DNA of 41,965 nt from the NCBI RefSeq assembly GCF_016862375.1, contig NZ_BOMV01000033.1, positions 1-41,965 of the forward strand. The letters are read 5' to 3'. Under the pieces are notes generated by a model. It was given only the letters and a program-made list of their open reading frames with translations, was not told where the DNA came from and did not search any database. Of the stretch, positions 33,091-41,066 are shown one piece after another. This DNA is from Paractinoplanes rishiriensis. GTDB lineage: Bacteria; Actinomycetota; Actinomycetes; Mycobacteriales; Micromonosporaceae. The position numbers and the translations under genes were made by a program. The number at the start of each line of letters is the position of its first letter. Positions within the stretch are counted from its first letter, which is position 1.

Positions 33091-33195
33091 GGTCAGCACG
33101 CTAGGTCGGCACCCTAATAACCTCAAGTCCTATGGGTAGAGTATGTCTTTACGATGCGGTGAACGCACCTCGGGGACGCTCGGAGGGGACCTGTC
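33091..33195. promoter_or_regulatory. Divergent promoter region of the monooxygenase genes
   Basis: This 105-base spacer separates two leftward monooxygenases from a rightward one and must hold both promoters. Its centre is AT-richer (CCTAATAACCTCAAGTCCTA at about 33111-33130, then GAGTATGTCTTTACG). GGAGGGGA before the ATG at 33196 is the ribosome binding site of the right gene. No clear palindrome was found. Confidence 0.5.
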
Positions 33196-34344
33196 ATGAC
33201 CGTTCCGCTGTCGATCCTGGATCTCGCCCCGCTGGTGTCCGGCGGCACGGCGGCCGACGCACTGCGCCGCACGCTCGACCTGGCCCGGCACGCCGAACGG
33301 GCCGGCTACCACCGGTACTGGGTGGCCGAACACCACCTCACCCCCGGGGTGGCCAGCTCGCAGCCGGCCGTGCTGCTCGGCCAGCTGGCCGCGGTCACCG
33401 ATCGCATCCGGCTCGGTTCGGGGGCGGTGCAGACCGGGTTCCTGACGCCGCTCGCCGTACTGGAGCAGTTCGGGATGCTGGACGCGCTGTATCCGGGGCG
33501 GTTCGATCTGGGGCTGGGCCGCTCGGCGCAGCGCCGGCAGTCGGCCCTTTCCTCTTCTTTGCCTTCCTCCTCCTCGTCCTCTGAGCCCAGGGTGGTCGAC
33601 GGCCTGCTCATCCCGCGGTCGTTCTCGTTCGACCGGATTCTCAACTCGGCCCGGTCGAAGCTCTTCTTCAGCCTGCTCCAGCAGCCCGGCGCGACCCCGG
33701 CCGACCTGGACAGCGTGGTCGAAGATCTGACGACACTGATCGCCGGTCGGTATGCGGACGACGCCGGCAACGCCGCCCGGGCAGTTCCCGGGGAGGGCGC
33801 CGACCTGCAGATCTGGATCCTCGGCAGCAGTGGCGGCGAGAGTGCCCGGGTGGCCGGCGCACGCGGCCTGCCGTTCGCGGCCAACTACCACGTGGCGCCG
33901 GCCCGGGTGCTGGAGGCGGTGGCGGCCTACCGCGCGGCCTTCCGGCCGTCGGAGATATTGCCGGAGCCGCACGTGATGGTGTCGGCCGACGTGGTGGTGG
34001 CCGCCGACGACGAGACCGCGCGCGAGTTGGCGAAGCCGTACCCGCTCTGGGTCCGGAGTGTGCGCACCGGGGCCGGCGCCATCCCGTATCCGAGCCCCGC
34101 GGAAGTGGCCGCCCACGAGTGGACCGACGAGGACCGCGACCTGGTGGCCGACCGCGTCGAGACCCAGTTCGCCGGCTCGCCGCAGACGGTGGCCGACCGC
34201 CTGCAAACGCTGCAACGCGTCACCGGAGCCGACGAGCTGCTGATCACCACGATGACCTACGACCACGCCGACCGGGTCCGCTCGATCGAGCTGTTGGCCG
34301 AGCACTGGCTCCGACGGCGGGCTAGCCTGCACGGTCATGGATGA
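33196..34344 (+). CDS. MsnO8-type LLM class oxidoreductase
   Basis: This 382-residue luciferase-like protein belongs to the MsnO8 group of LLM oxidoreductases (start [76 protein letters not shown]). These use reduced FMN or F420; the cofactor cannot be fixed here. A serine-rich insert ([16 protein letters not shown], about 117-132) sits in the loop after GLGRS and is encoded by a pyrimidine-rich stretch at 33546-33583. It looks like simple-sequence expansion. The gene overlaps the transglutaminase-like gene by eight bases. Confidence 0.88.
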   Translation: MTVPLSILDLAPLVSGGTAADALRRTLDLARHAERAGYHRYWVAEHHLTPGVASSQPAVLLGQLAAVTDRIRLGSGAVQTGFLTPLAVLEQFGMLDALYPGRFDLGLGRSAQRRQSALSSSLPSSSSSSEPRVVDGLLIPRSFSFDRILNSARSKLFFSLLQQPGATPADLDSVVEDLTTLIAGRYADDAGNAARAVPGEGADLQIWILGSSGGESARVAGARGLPFAANYHVAPARVLEAVAAYRAAFRPSEILPEPHVMVSADVVVAADDETARELAKPYPLWVRSVRTGAGAIPYPSPAEVAAHEWTDEDRDLVADRVETQFAGSPQTVADRLQTLQRVTGADELLITTMTYDHADRVRSIELLAEHWLRRRASLHGHG

Positions 34345-35173
34345 ACTCGCCTACTACCGCAGCCATGGCCGCGTCACCGATCCGGGCGCCAAGCGGCACC
34401 TGCTCAGCGGTCTGCCGGCCGACCCGGCCGCGCTGGCCGCGGTGATCGGCGGCGTGATGGTCCACCGCGACTGCACCCGGCTGTTCGGGTTCGCCCTTCC
34501 GGAGCAGCGCCGCGACGAGGCCAACACCCGGTACGCCGAGGCGATCCTCGACCACCTCGGCACCCTCGACGAGCGCCGCCCCGAGGACCGCTTCGCCGGC
34601 ACCTGCCGCGACTTCACCGTCCTGCTCTGCGCGATGTTGCGCGAGGCCGGCCGCCCGGCCCGGGCCCGCGCCGGGTTCGCCGGCTACTTCGGCGACGGCT
34701 TCTTCGACGACCACTGGGTCGTCGAACTCTGGGACGACGACCGCGGCTGGCACCTGATCGACGCCCAGGTCGCCAGCGCCCCCGAAGGCACCTACACCGG
34801 AGCCGACCTCGACCCGTTCGACGTGCCCCGCGACGCGTTCCTCGTCGGCGGCCAGGCCTGGCAGGAATGCCGGACCGGCGGCCGCGACCTGGACCGCATC
34901 GGCACCAGTGCGGCCGGCCTGACCGGCATGTGGGAGGTCCAGGGCAACATCGTCCGCGACCTCGCCGCCCTCAACCGCGTCGAGACCCTACCCTGGGACA
35001 ACTGGGGGCTCATCCCTATCCACTATGACAAGCTGGACCCCGCCGACATCGCGCTGCTCGACGAGATCGCCGCCGTCAGCGCCGCCGGTGGGCCAGCCCA
35101 GCAGGCGGCCGACGCCTACCGCTGCGACCCGCGCATCCCGGCCCCGACGCCCTATCCGGTTCCCGGCTGCTGA
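34337..35173 (+). CDS. Transglutaminase-like superfamily protein
   Basis: This 278-residue protein has the papain-like transglutaminase core: Cys90 in [18 protein letters not shown], His126 in [14 protein letters not shown] and Asp142 in GWHLIDAQ form the expected catalytic triad. There is no signal peptide, so it is probably a cytoplasmic peptidase or amidase rather than a cross-linking enzyme. The C-terminal part ([26 protein letters not shown]) is typical of a group of actinobacterial proteins with unknown substrate. ATG 34337 overlaps the end of the MsnO8-type gene, so the two are co-translated. Confidence 0.88.
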   Translation: MDELAYYRSHGRVTDPGAKRHLLSGLPADPAALAAVIGGVMVHRDCTRLFGFALPEQRRDEANTRYAEAILDHLGTLDERRPEDRFAGTCRDFTVLLCAMLREAGRPARARAGFAGYFGDGFFDDHWVVELWDDDRGWHLIDAQVASAPEGTYTGADLDPFDVPRDAFLVGGQAWQECRTGGRDLDRIGTSAAGLTGMWEVQGNIVRDLAALNRVETLPWDNWGLIPIHYDKLDPADIALLDEIAAVSAAGGPAQQAADAYRCDPRIPAPTPYPVPGC

Positions 35174-35203
35174 CCCCCGAGCGAGGCACCACCGGCCGTT
35201 CGC

Positions 35204-35335
35204 CCGTCCGCCGACGGTGCCCGCACGATGGTCCGCTTCCACCAGGAACACCTGACCAGTGCCGAGGAAGGCGAAGACCAGCGCACCCACTGGCGCCGGG
35301 TGATGGACCAGGTGGCCGCCGACCTGGACGCCTGA
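35204..35335 (+). pseudogene. C-terminal remnant of an SRPBCC/AHSA1-type protein
   Basis: A frame ending at TGA 35333-35335 reads SADGARTMVRFHQEHLTSAE followed by HWRRVMDQVAADL. This matches the last strand and long C-terminal helix of SRPBCC (AHSA1-like) proteins, where a Trp and hydrophobics close the ligand cavity. The first 100 residues of the domain are absent upstream. It could be translated from ATG 35228 as a 35-residue peptide, but it is more likely a deletion remnant. Confidence 0.55.
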
Positions 35336-35345
35336 CCGTCCGCCC

Positions 35346-36770
35346 TCACCCCAGGTCGTTCAGAATCGCGGTGCAGCTGCGTAACACCACGTCGGCCGCC
35401 CTCCTTCCGCCCGCAGTCGTCGCGGCCGTGGTCTGCTCGCGCCAGCGCACGGCCGCGTCCTCGGCGGCCGGCCACAGTTCCTCGGCCGAAGCGTGCGCGG
35501 CGACACCCAGGCGTTCGGCGTGGGCGGTGCCCTGACCGCCGGCCAGGCGCCGGGCCTCGGCCGCCAGGTCGTCGGGCAGCGACACCCGGCCGGTGCGCAG
35601 GCCGGCCAGCAGCCGCAGCTCGCGGAACTCGTGCGCCCCGGCCACCAGCGCCTCCAACTCGGCCACCAGGTGCGGCCGGTTTTCGCTGCGCAGCAACTGG
35701 TCGAGTGCGATCAGGGCGGCTCGCGACTTGAGGACGCCGCGGCGGGCCGTGAACAGGTCGCTGATCGACGCCTGCAATTCGGCGAGGCCGCTCTGCCGCA
35801 CCAGCTGCGCGCCGAGCGCGACCCGGGATCTCGCGCCGGTGCGGGCCAGCGTGGTGGCCAGCCGGATGCCGCCCAGGCCGAGGCGGTCGAGCAGGGCGAC
35901 CCGCTTGTCCGCCGGGACGGCCGCCGGGAAGCCGGCCCCGGTGAACCGGTCGGTGGACAGCAGGTGCGGCTCGGTGTCGGTGCGCGGGAGGGCGGCGATC
36001 GCGGCGATGGACGCGTACTCGTCCTCGCGAAGCGTGCGCCCGGCGTGCGCCAACCGCCCGGAGACAGCCACCACGTCCTGGCAGAGTGCGGCCACGCGCG
36101 GTTCCCGCCGCCGGCGGCGGGCGATGCGCCGGGCGCTGAGGAGGGCGTCCGGCCGGCCGGCGTCGGTTTCATCGGCCCGGGAGATCACCACCATCAGCTG
36201 AACGGGGTACGCGCCGGCGCCCCGCCCCGAGCGCACCCACTGCAGCGCCTCCAGGTCGCCCTCGCCGAGGTGCCGCGTCACGTAGAGCACCGCATCCGCC
36301 TCGTGCTCGACCGTGAACCCGTCCCCGTCACCCGGCGTATCGAGCAGCCGGGTGTGCCGCAGTGCCCGGCACGGCCACTCGACCACCATGCCCGGCGCAG
36401 ACTCGCCCGCACCCGCCCACTGCACCGGCGCGGCCACGCTGTGCCCACCGGCCGTCCGGTCGAGCGCCGCCGCGTAGGGTGGCGCCCCCGCCGAATACAC
36501 CCGGGCCAGCGGCTGCGTCCCGTCGTGGAACCACACCGCCGATTCCCCGGCGCCGTCCACCCGAACCGGCGCCACCTCTTCCCCGATCAGGGCGTTGACC
36601 AGCGTCGACTTGCCGGACCGCGGCGGCCCCGCGACGGCCAGCCGCAGCGGCTCGGTGAGGCGCTCGCGGTGGTGCGCGATCCACATCTCGGCCCGCTCGT
36701 GCCCGCGGAAGACCTGAGCCGCCTGCGCCAGGAGATGATCGACCCGCTCCGCGAGCTCGTCGCCACTCAC
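35346..36770 (-). CDS. iniC: Dynamin-like GTPase, IniC-like
   Basis: This 474-residue GTPase has a P-loop GPPRSGKST (48-56), switch/Walker B LLDTPGDGDGF and a degenerate NKxD motif ISRADE. The rest is helical, as in bacterial dynamin-like proteins. Length, position and order (after the IniA-like gene) match IniC, about 490 residues, of the mycobacterial isoniazid-inducible iniBAC operon. IniC is thought to work with IniA in membrane remodelling. GTG 36770 lies 49 bases after the IniA-like stop, so both are one operon. There are no hydrophobic paddle segments comparable with IniA. The symbol is given by architecture and synteny, not by search. Confidence 0.75.
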   Translation of the reverse strand: MSGDELAERVDHLLAQAAQVFRGHERAEMWIAHHRERLTEPLRLAVAGPPRSGKSTLVNALIGEEVAPVRVDGAGESAVWFHDGTQPLARVYSAGAPPYAAALDRTAGGHSVAAPVQWAGAGESAPGMVVEWPCRALRHTRLLDTPGDGDGFTVEHEADAVLYVTRHLGEGDLEALQWVRSGRGAGAYPVQLMVVISRADETDAGRPDALLSARRIARRRRREPRVAALCQDVVAVSGRLAHAGRTLREDEYASIAAIAALPRTDTEPHLLSTDRFTGAGFPAAVPADKRVALLDRLGLGGIRLATTLARTGARSRVALGAQLVRQSGLAELQASISDLFTARRGVLKSRAALIALDQLLRSENRPHLVAELEALVAGAHEFRELRLLAGLRTGRVSLPDDLAAEARRLAGGQGTAHAERLGVAAHASAEELWPAAEDAAVRWREQTTAATTAGGRRAADVVLRSCTAILNDLG

Positions 36771-36819
36771 CGCGACCGCCCAGCGCCGTGCCCCCCGGGC
36801 TTGCCGCCGTGCCCCGTGC

Positions 36820-38763
36820 TCATGCCGGGGCCTGGAGCAGGGCCAGCGCCTGTTTCTGCAGTGCGGCCAGGCGGATCAGTTCCTGTTCGGTGCGGCGGGC
36901 CCGGCTCTCGCGTTCGGACAGGTCGCGTTCGGCGTCGGCCTTGGCGGAGCGCAGGGACTCGACGATCGCCTCCTGGAGATCCTCGGTGACCGCGGTGAAG
37001 TGGTCGCGCAGCGCGCGCTGGATGCGGCGCATCGAGTCCTTGGCGTCCTTGGCCAGGCCCACGAAGATCTCGTCGACGTGCTGGCGGACCGCAACCCGCG
37101 CCGCGGCCTGCCGGCGTTTCAGCAGCGAGCGGCCCTCCTCGCGGATGCTCTTGCCGCCGAAGAGCGCACCGCCGCCCAGCGAGATCGGGTTGATCAGCGA
37201 CATGCCGGCGAGGCTGGTGGCCAGGCCGAACATCAGCACGCCGCCATACGAGCCGCGCAGGCCGGTGAACACCTTCTGGGTCATGGTGAACCGCTCGATC
37301 TGCGGCGAGTCGAGGCCGGTGACCCGTTCCTGAGCGCTCTCCTGCACGCCGGGCACCCAGCTCGGCAGGACGTCGCCCAGTTCCGGCGGGAACTCGGCGG
37401 CCACCGCGCGGGCCAGCCACTCGGCCCGGTCGCCGAGCCAGGCCAGGCTGCTGTTGGCCGCATCGAGCAGGGCGTCGCGCAGCCAGGGCTCGAACTCGTC
37501 CCACATCTTCAGCGGGTCGGACTCGGTGAAGACCTCGTCCGCGTGGGCGATCACCGCGCGGGTGCGTTCGCGCAGGTCGTGCTCGATGTCGGACATCAGG
37601 TCGGCGACCTCGTCGGCGAGCCGGCTCTGCCAGCGGGTGGCGCATTTGCGCAGTTCGTCCATGCGCCGCTGGGTCTCGTGCAACCGGGTGACCGCGTGTG
37701 AGGTGCTGGTTTCGGCGCGCTGCGCGTCCAAATTGTCCTTCAACGGGACGGCGAGACGCTCGGTGACCATCCGGCCGAGCACCCCCACGGTCTGCCGCGC
37801 GAGCCGGTCGGGTTTCGTCGCCACCATCGTCTGCAGAAGATTTATCAGTACGGGGAAGCCGGACTCACCGTTCAGCGCGGTGTCACCGGTCTGCACCGCC
37901 CGCGTCCGCAGTGCGGCGGACAGCGGTACGACGGTGGCCGGGACGCCGGCCTGCACCAGGCGCATGCGGCTCACCTCGACGTCGCGCCGCCAGTGCGCCG
38001 CGTAGTCGGTCTTGGTGTAGACCACGACCAGGCTCGGGTAGAGCCGGCCCAGGTCGGCCAGCACGTCGACCTCGGCGTCGCTCAGCTCGCGGCCCGACTC
38101 GCAGGTGAACAGCACGACGTCGGCCCGGCCGTCGGTGGCCAACTCGCGGACCCGGCCGACCGCGGCCGGTGCGGCCGCCGGCAACCCGGGCAGCGGCGGC
38201 GTGTCGATGAGCTGCAACCCGGTGGCCAGCAGCGTCCGGGGGACGCCCACGTCGGCGTGCAGGCGCCCGACCATCTCGGCGGGCTGACCGGCGATCGTCT
38301 CGGTGAGTGCGTCGGCGACCCGGTCGAGCGCCAGCGGGAACCTGTCCTGCGGCCCCGCGTCGGCCGTCCACTCGGCGTCGGCGGCCGCCCGCCGGATCAG
38401 GTGCGCCGCCGGCGTGGCGGTGTGCCGCACCACGGTCGGAACCGTGGTGCCGCGATCGTCGCCGACCACGCACACCGGTGCGTTGATCAGCGCGTTGATA
38501 AGCTGGCTCTTGCCCTGTTTGGCGGCGCCGACCACGAGCACTCGCAGGTGCGGGTGCAGCAGCTGGGCCCGGCGTTGCCAGAGCCAGGCCACCAGGTCGG
38601 ACCGTCCGTGCTCGCGGCACGTCCGGATCGTCGCATCGAGGACGTCGAGCCAGAGCGACGCCGGCCCGGGAGGTGCGGTGAGGGTGCCGAGTTCCGTCCG
38701 GCTTGGCCGGACGGGGGAGGTCGGACCCGCATACGCCGTGGGTCCGGCCTCCCAGCTCTCCAT
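36820..38763 (-). CDS. iniA: Dynamin-like GTPase, IniA-like
   Basis: This 647-residue bacterial dynamin-like protein has a P-loop GAAKQGKS (79-86), a switch I threonine in DRGTTVPT, DTPP in LQLIDTPPLPG and the base-specificity motif YTKTD. Long helical regions follow, and near residue 520-550 a hydrophobic segment (YGGVLMFGLATSLAGMSLINPISL) corresponds to the membrane-inserting tip. Mycobacterial IniA is 640 residues with this layout and mediates GTP-dependent membrane fission. The gene lies between the IniB-like and IniC-like genes. GAGG-rich sequence precedes ATG 38763. It probably protects the envelope under cell-wall stress. Confidence 0.82.
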   Translation of the reverse strand: MESWEAGPTAYAGPTSPVRPSRTELGTLTAPPGPASLWLDVLDATIRTCREHGRSDLVAWLWQRRAQLLHPHLRVLVVGAAKQGKSQLINALINAPVCVVGDDRGTTVPTVVRHTATPAAHLIRRAAADAEWTADAGPQDRFPLALDRVADALTETIAGQPAEMVGRLHADVGVPRTLLATGLQLIDTPPLPGLPAAAPAAVGRVRELATDGRADVVLFTCESGRELSDAEVDVLADLGRLYPSLVVVYTKTDYAAHWRRDVEVSRMRLVQAGVPATVVPLSAALRTRAVQTGDTALNGESGFPVLINLLQTMVATKPDRLARQTVGVLGRMVTERLAVPLKDNLDAQRAETSTSHAVTRLHETQRRMDELRKCATRWQSRLADEVADLMSDIEHDLRERTRAVIAHADEVFTESDPLKMWDEFEPWLRDALLDAANSSLAWLGDRAEWLARAVAAEFPPELGDVLPSWVPGVQESAQERVTGLDSPQIERFTMTQKVFTGLRGSYGGVLMFGLATSLAGMSLINPISLGGGALFGGKSIREEGRSLLKRRQAAARVAVRQHVDEIFVGLAKDAKDSMRRIQRALRDHFTAVTEDLQEAIVESLRSAKADAERDLSERESRARRTEQELIRLAALQKQALALLQAPA

Positions 38764-38819
38764 CGGGGCGCCCTCGCCCTTTCTCTCGGCCGGGTCGGCG
38801 TCGCCGCCCCGGGGGTGGA

Positions 38820-39794
38820 TCAGAAGTGCAGCCCGGTGAGGCCGCCGAGAACACCGTGGTCCGCGTCCGGTTCGGTGGTGCTCGCGCCGCCGCCGGTCAG
38901 ACCGCCGGTGAGCCCGCCAACCGCTCCGGTCAGACCCGAGACGGAGTGCTCGACGCCGGCGATGGTGCTGTCCAGACCGGTGCCGTCGGGCAGCAGCCCA
39001 CCGGTCGTGTCGAGGACTCCGCCGACGACCGAAGAGGTTGCCCCGTGCACCCCGGAAACGTCAAGATTCAATGCGCTGTCGACGCCGAGCGACCCGGTGA
39101 GGCCGGTCACCGCGTTGACCGTGGTGTCGAGCGTGCCGGCGGTGGTGCTGCTGACGCTCGCCGTCAGGCCGTCGGCCGTGACCGCCACGTCGGCCACCGT
39201 CTGGTGCACCGGGGTGGTGACCGCGACGTCCAGGCCGACGCCCGGGTCGTGGTCGGCGGTCAGGGCGCCGGCGTCCTGGGCACCGCCCAGGCCGAGCCCG
39301 CCGAGGCCCAGCCCGTCCAGACCCAGCCCTTCCAAACCCAGTCCGTCCAGCCCGCCGAGACCCAGCCGGCCGTCACCCAGCAGGCCGCCGTCGTAGACGC
39401 CGGCGCCGCCGCTGAGCACCCCGGACACCAGGTGGTCGGCCGTGACGGTGGCGGCGCCCGCGGTCGCGAGGTTGATGTCACCGGTCACGTGCGAAACCGT
39501 GCCACCCAGCTGGGCGGTGATGGTCTGCAGGTGCGCGGCCGCCCCGGCCACGTCGAGGTTGGCCACCCCGGTGGTCAGGTCGTCCACCTGCGACAGGCCG
39601 TCGATGCTCGACACCCCGGCCAGCGGCGCGTAGTCGAGGACCAGCGGGAGCACGTCCTGCACGTCGGCCGCGGTCACATCACCGAGACCGGCGCGCTCCA
39701 GGGTGCCGTGCGGGTCGAGCTCGAACGCCGACCGCGCGCCCGGGTCGTAGATCAGGTTGAGGACGAAGTCCTGCAACGTGGGGGATGGGTCCAT
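38820..39794 (-). CDS. iniB: IniB-like Gly/Leu/Asp repeat protein
   Basis: From ATG 39794 this is 324 residues. The N-terminal 50 residues (TLQDFVLNLIYDPGARSAFE; LDPHGTLERAGLGDVTAADV) form the small helical domain typical of IniB proteins. The rest is a low-complexity domain rich in Gly, Leu, Val, Ala and Asp, including a run of LGLDGLGLGG-type units near 175-200, and it has almost no lysine or aromatic residues. It could form a beta-helix or coat-like fibre at the membrane. An upstream ATG (39815) is in frame, but ATG 39794 is preferred because GAGGAG (39804-39809) precedes it. It is the first gene of the iniBAC-like operon. Confidence 0.8.
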   Translation of the reverse strand: MDPSPTLQDFVLNLIYDPGARSAFELDPHGTLERAGLGDVTAADVQDVLPLVLDYAPLAGVSSIDGLSQVDDLTTGVANLDVAGAAAHLQTITAQLGGTVSHVTGDINLATAGAATVTADHLVSGVLSGGAGVYDGGLLGDGRLGLGGLDGLGLEGLGLDGLGLGGLGLGGAQDAGALTADHDPGVGLDVAVTTPVHQTVADVAVTADGLTASVSSTTAGTLDTTVNAVTGLTGSLGVDSALNLDVSGVHGATSSVVGGVLDTTGGLLPDGTGLDSTIAGVEHSVSGLTGAVGGLTGGLTGGGASTTEPDADHGVLGGLTGLHF

Positions 39795-39806
39795 CACTAA
39801 CGTCTC

Positions 39807-39840
39807 CTCACTCATGCGAGCAACTCACTCATGCGAGCAA
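39807..39840. repeat. Perfect 17-bp tandem duplication at the iniB-like start
   Basis: CTCACTCATGCGAGCAA occurs twice in direct succession (39807-39823 and 39824-39840). On the minus strand each copy contains an ATG. The upstream one (39832) opens a six-codon frame, MSELLA, whose TGA overlaps the ATG at 39815 as ATGA. Both copies therefore lie in the translation-initiation region of the iniB-like gene. Confidence 0.85.
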
Positions 39841-40100
39841 TACGTCCGGACGAGTCGATCGCCCGACGTGGCCATGACGCTAGGGCCGGGAGGGGGTTGG
39901 GGGCATCGGGGATGGGCCCCCTAATCCGGCGCGGATCATCGGTGGGGGATGGGGCTCCGGCGTTGGGGGATTAGGGGATCGGCCGACGTGATTTTGGGGG
40001 AAGACCCCGGATGCCCCATCTGGTACGAACATGAGGTCCCAAACGGGCATCCGAACATCGATCCCATCGGCGATCTTTGGCGATGGTGAGGAGCAAGCAC
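39841..40100. promoter_or_regulatory. Divergent regulatory region between iniB-like and Hsp70-like genes
   Basis: This 260-base spacer has no gene and is unusual in its runs of G. CCCCCTAATCC at 39917-39927 recurs inverted as GGATTAGGGG at 39968-39977, and GGGGATGGG-type or GGGGCATCGGGG-type blocks appear several times between 39895 and 40020. It must contain promoters in both directions and probably binding sites for the regulator encoded at 41063. Confidence 0.55.
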
Positions 40101-41066
40101 GTGCCGTACCTCCTGGGCGTCGACCTCGGCTCCGGTAGCAGCCGGACCGCGGTCTGCCGCCGCGCCACCGACCAGGCCGGGTGGGGTCCGCCCGAGCCGG
40201 TGCCCTCCGACGTGCCGCCGGCCGTCCGCGGGCTCCTCCGGCTGTGCGGCGACGACGTGCCGGTGTTCGCCGACGACCTGTTCATCACGCCGCAGGCGCT
40301 GGTGGTCGAGCAGGCGCGCAAGGCGGCCGACCTGGTCTGGGAGCGCGAGCAGGAGCCACCCGAGCGGGTCGCGGTGGCCTACCCGACCGCGTGGGGACCG
40401 GCCCGGGTCGGCCTGATGCGGGCCGCGCTCGACGACGGCGGCCTGGTCGGCGTCGCGCTGGTCACCCGGGCCCGCGCCGTGGTCGAACGCCACCGCGCCA
40501 GCGGCCGTCCGGTCGCGCCCGGCCGGGTGGTGGCGGTCTGCCGGATCGGCCGGGCGAGCACCGAGGTGTCGCTGGTGATCCCGCACGAGCCGGGCCGGAT
40601 GGAGCTGCTCGGCGCCGCCGAGGCCGACGACCTCGGCGGGGACGACCTGGCCGCCGGGACCCCGGCCGACACCCGCGCGGTGCTGGGCGCGGTGGTCGAC
40701 CTGATGCGGCGCACCGGCCGGGCGTGCGGGGTGGAGCCGGCCGACCTGGCCGCGGTCCTGCTGGCCGGCGGCGGTGCGATGTCGCCGCTGGTCACCGCCG
40801 TGTTGGCCGAGGCGACCGCGGCGCCGGTGATCCGCGAGGACGACCCCCGGCTCACGGTGGCCTGCGGCGCCGCGCTGTCGATCCGGCCGGCTTCCGAGAT
40901 CCCGCAGCCGCACGCGCTGCCGGTGCCCGTGGTGCCGGTGCCCGCCGTGGAGGTGCCGGTGCTACCCACCTCGCTGGTACCGACCATGAGCGGCCCGGCC
41001 GGCCCGGGCGAGATCCCACCCCGTCCGCCGCTGCATGTGACCGCGCTCGAGGTGAGTGGCCGATGA
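40101..41066 (+). CDS. Short Hsp70/actin-fold ATPase-like protein
   Basis: This 321-residue protein begins YLLGVDLGSGSSRTAVCRRA, the phosphate-1 motif of the Hsp70/actin ATPase fold. It also has ERVAVAYPTAWGPARVGLMR (like the Hsp70 pattern before connect 1) and VLLAGGGAMSPLVTAVLAEA with TVACGAAL (adenosine motif of the second lobe). The second lobe is much shorter than in DnaK, and there is no peptide-binding domain; a Pro/Val-rich tail follows. GTG 40101 was chosen because GAGGAG lies seven bases upstream; ATG 40083 lacks a site. Its stop overlaps the next ATG (ATGA). Divergence from the iniBAC-like operon suggests a regulatory or chaperone role there. Confidence 0.8.
   Translation: MPYLLGVDLGSGSSRTAVCRRATDQAGWGPPEPVPSDVPPAVRGLLRLCGDDVPVFADDLFITPQALVVEQARKAADLVWEREQEPPERVAVAYPTAWGPARVGLMRAALDDGGLVGVALVTRARAVVERHRASGRPVAPGRVVAVCRIGRASTEVSLVIPHEPGRMELLGAAEADDLGGDDLAAGTPADTRAVLGAVVDLMRRTGRACGVEPADLAAVLLAGGGAMSPLVTAVLAEATAAPVIREDDPRLTVACGAALSIRPASEIPQPHALPVPVVPVPAVEVPVLPTSLVPTMSGPAGPGEIPPRPPLHVTALEVSGR

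Noticed and set aside
33132..33200. Possible leader peptide [15 protein letters not shown] before the MsnO8 gene
   Set aside because: It has no ribosome binding site and lacks the residue patterns of known actinobacterial sulfur-gene leader peptides.
35493..36989. 498-codon plus-strand frame over the IniC-like gene
   Set aside because: It is antisense to a GTPase with clear P-loop and switch motifs.
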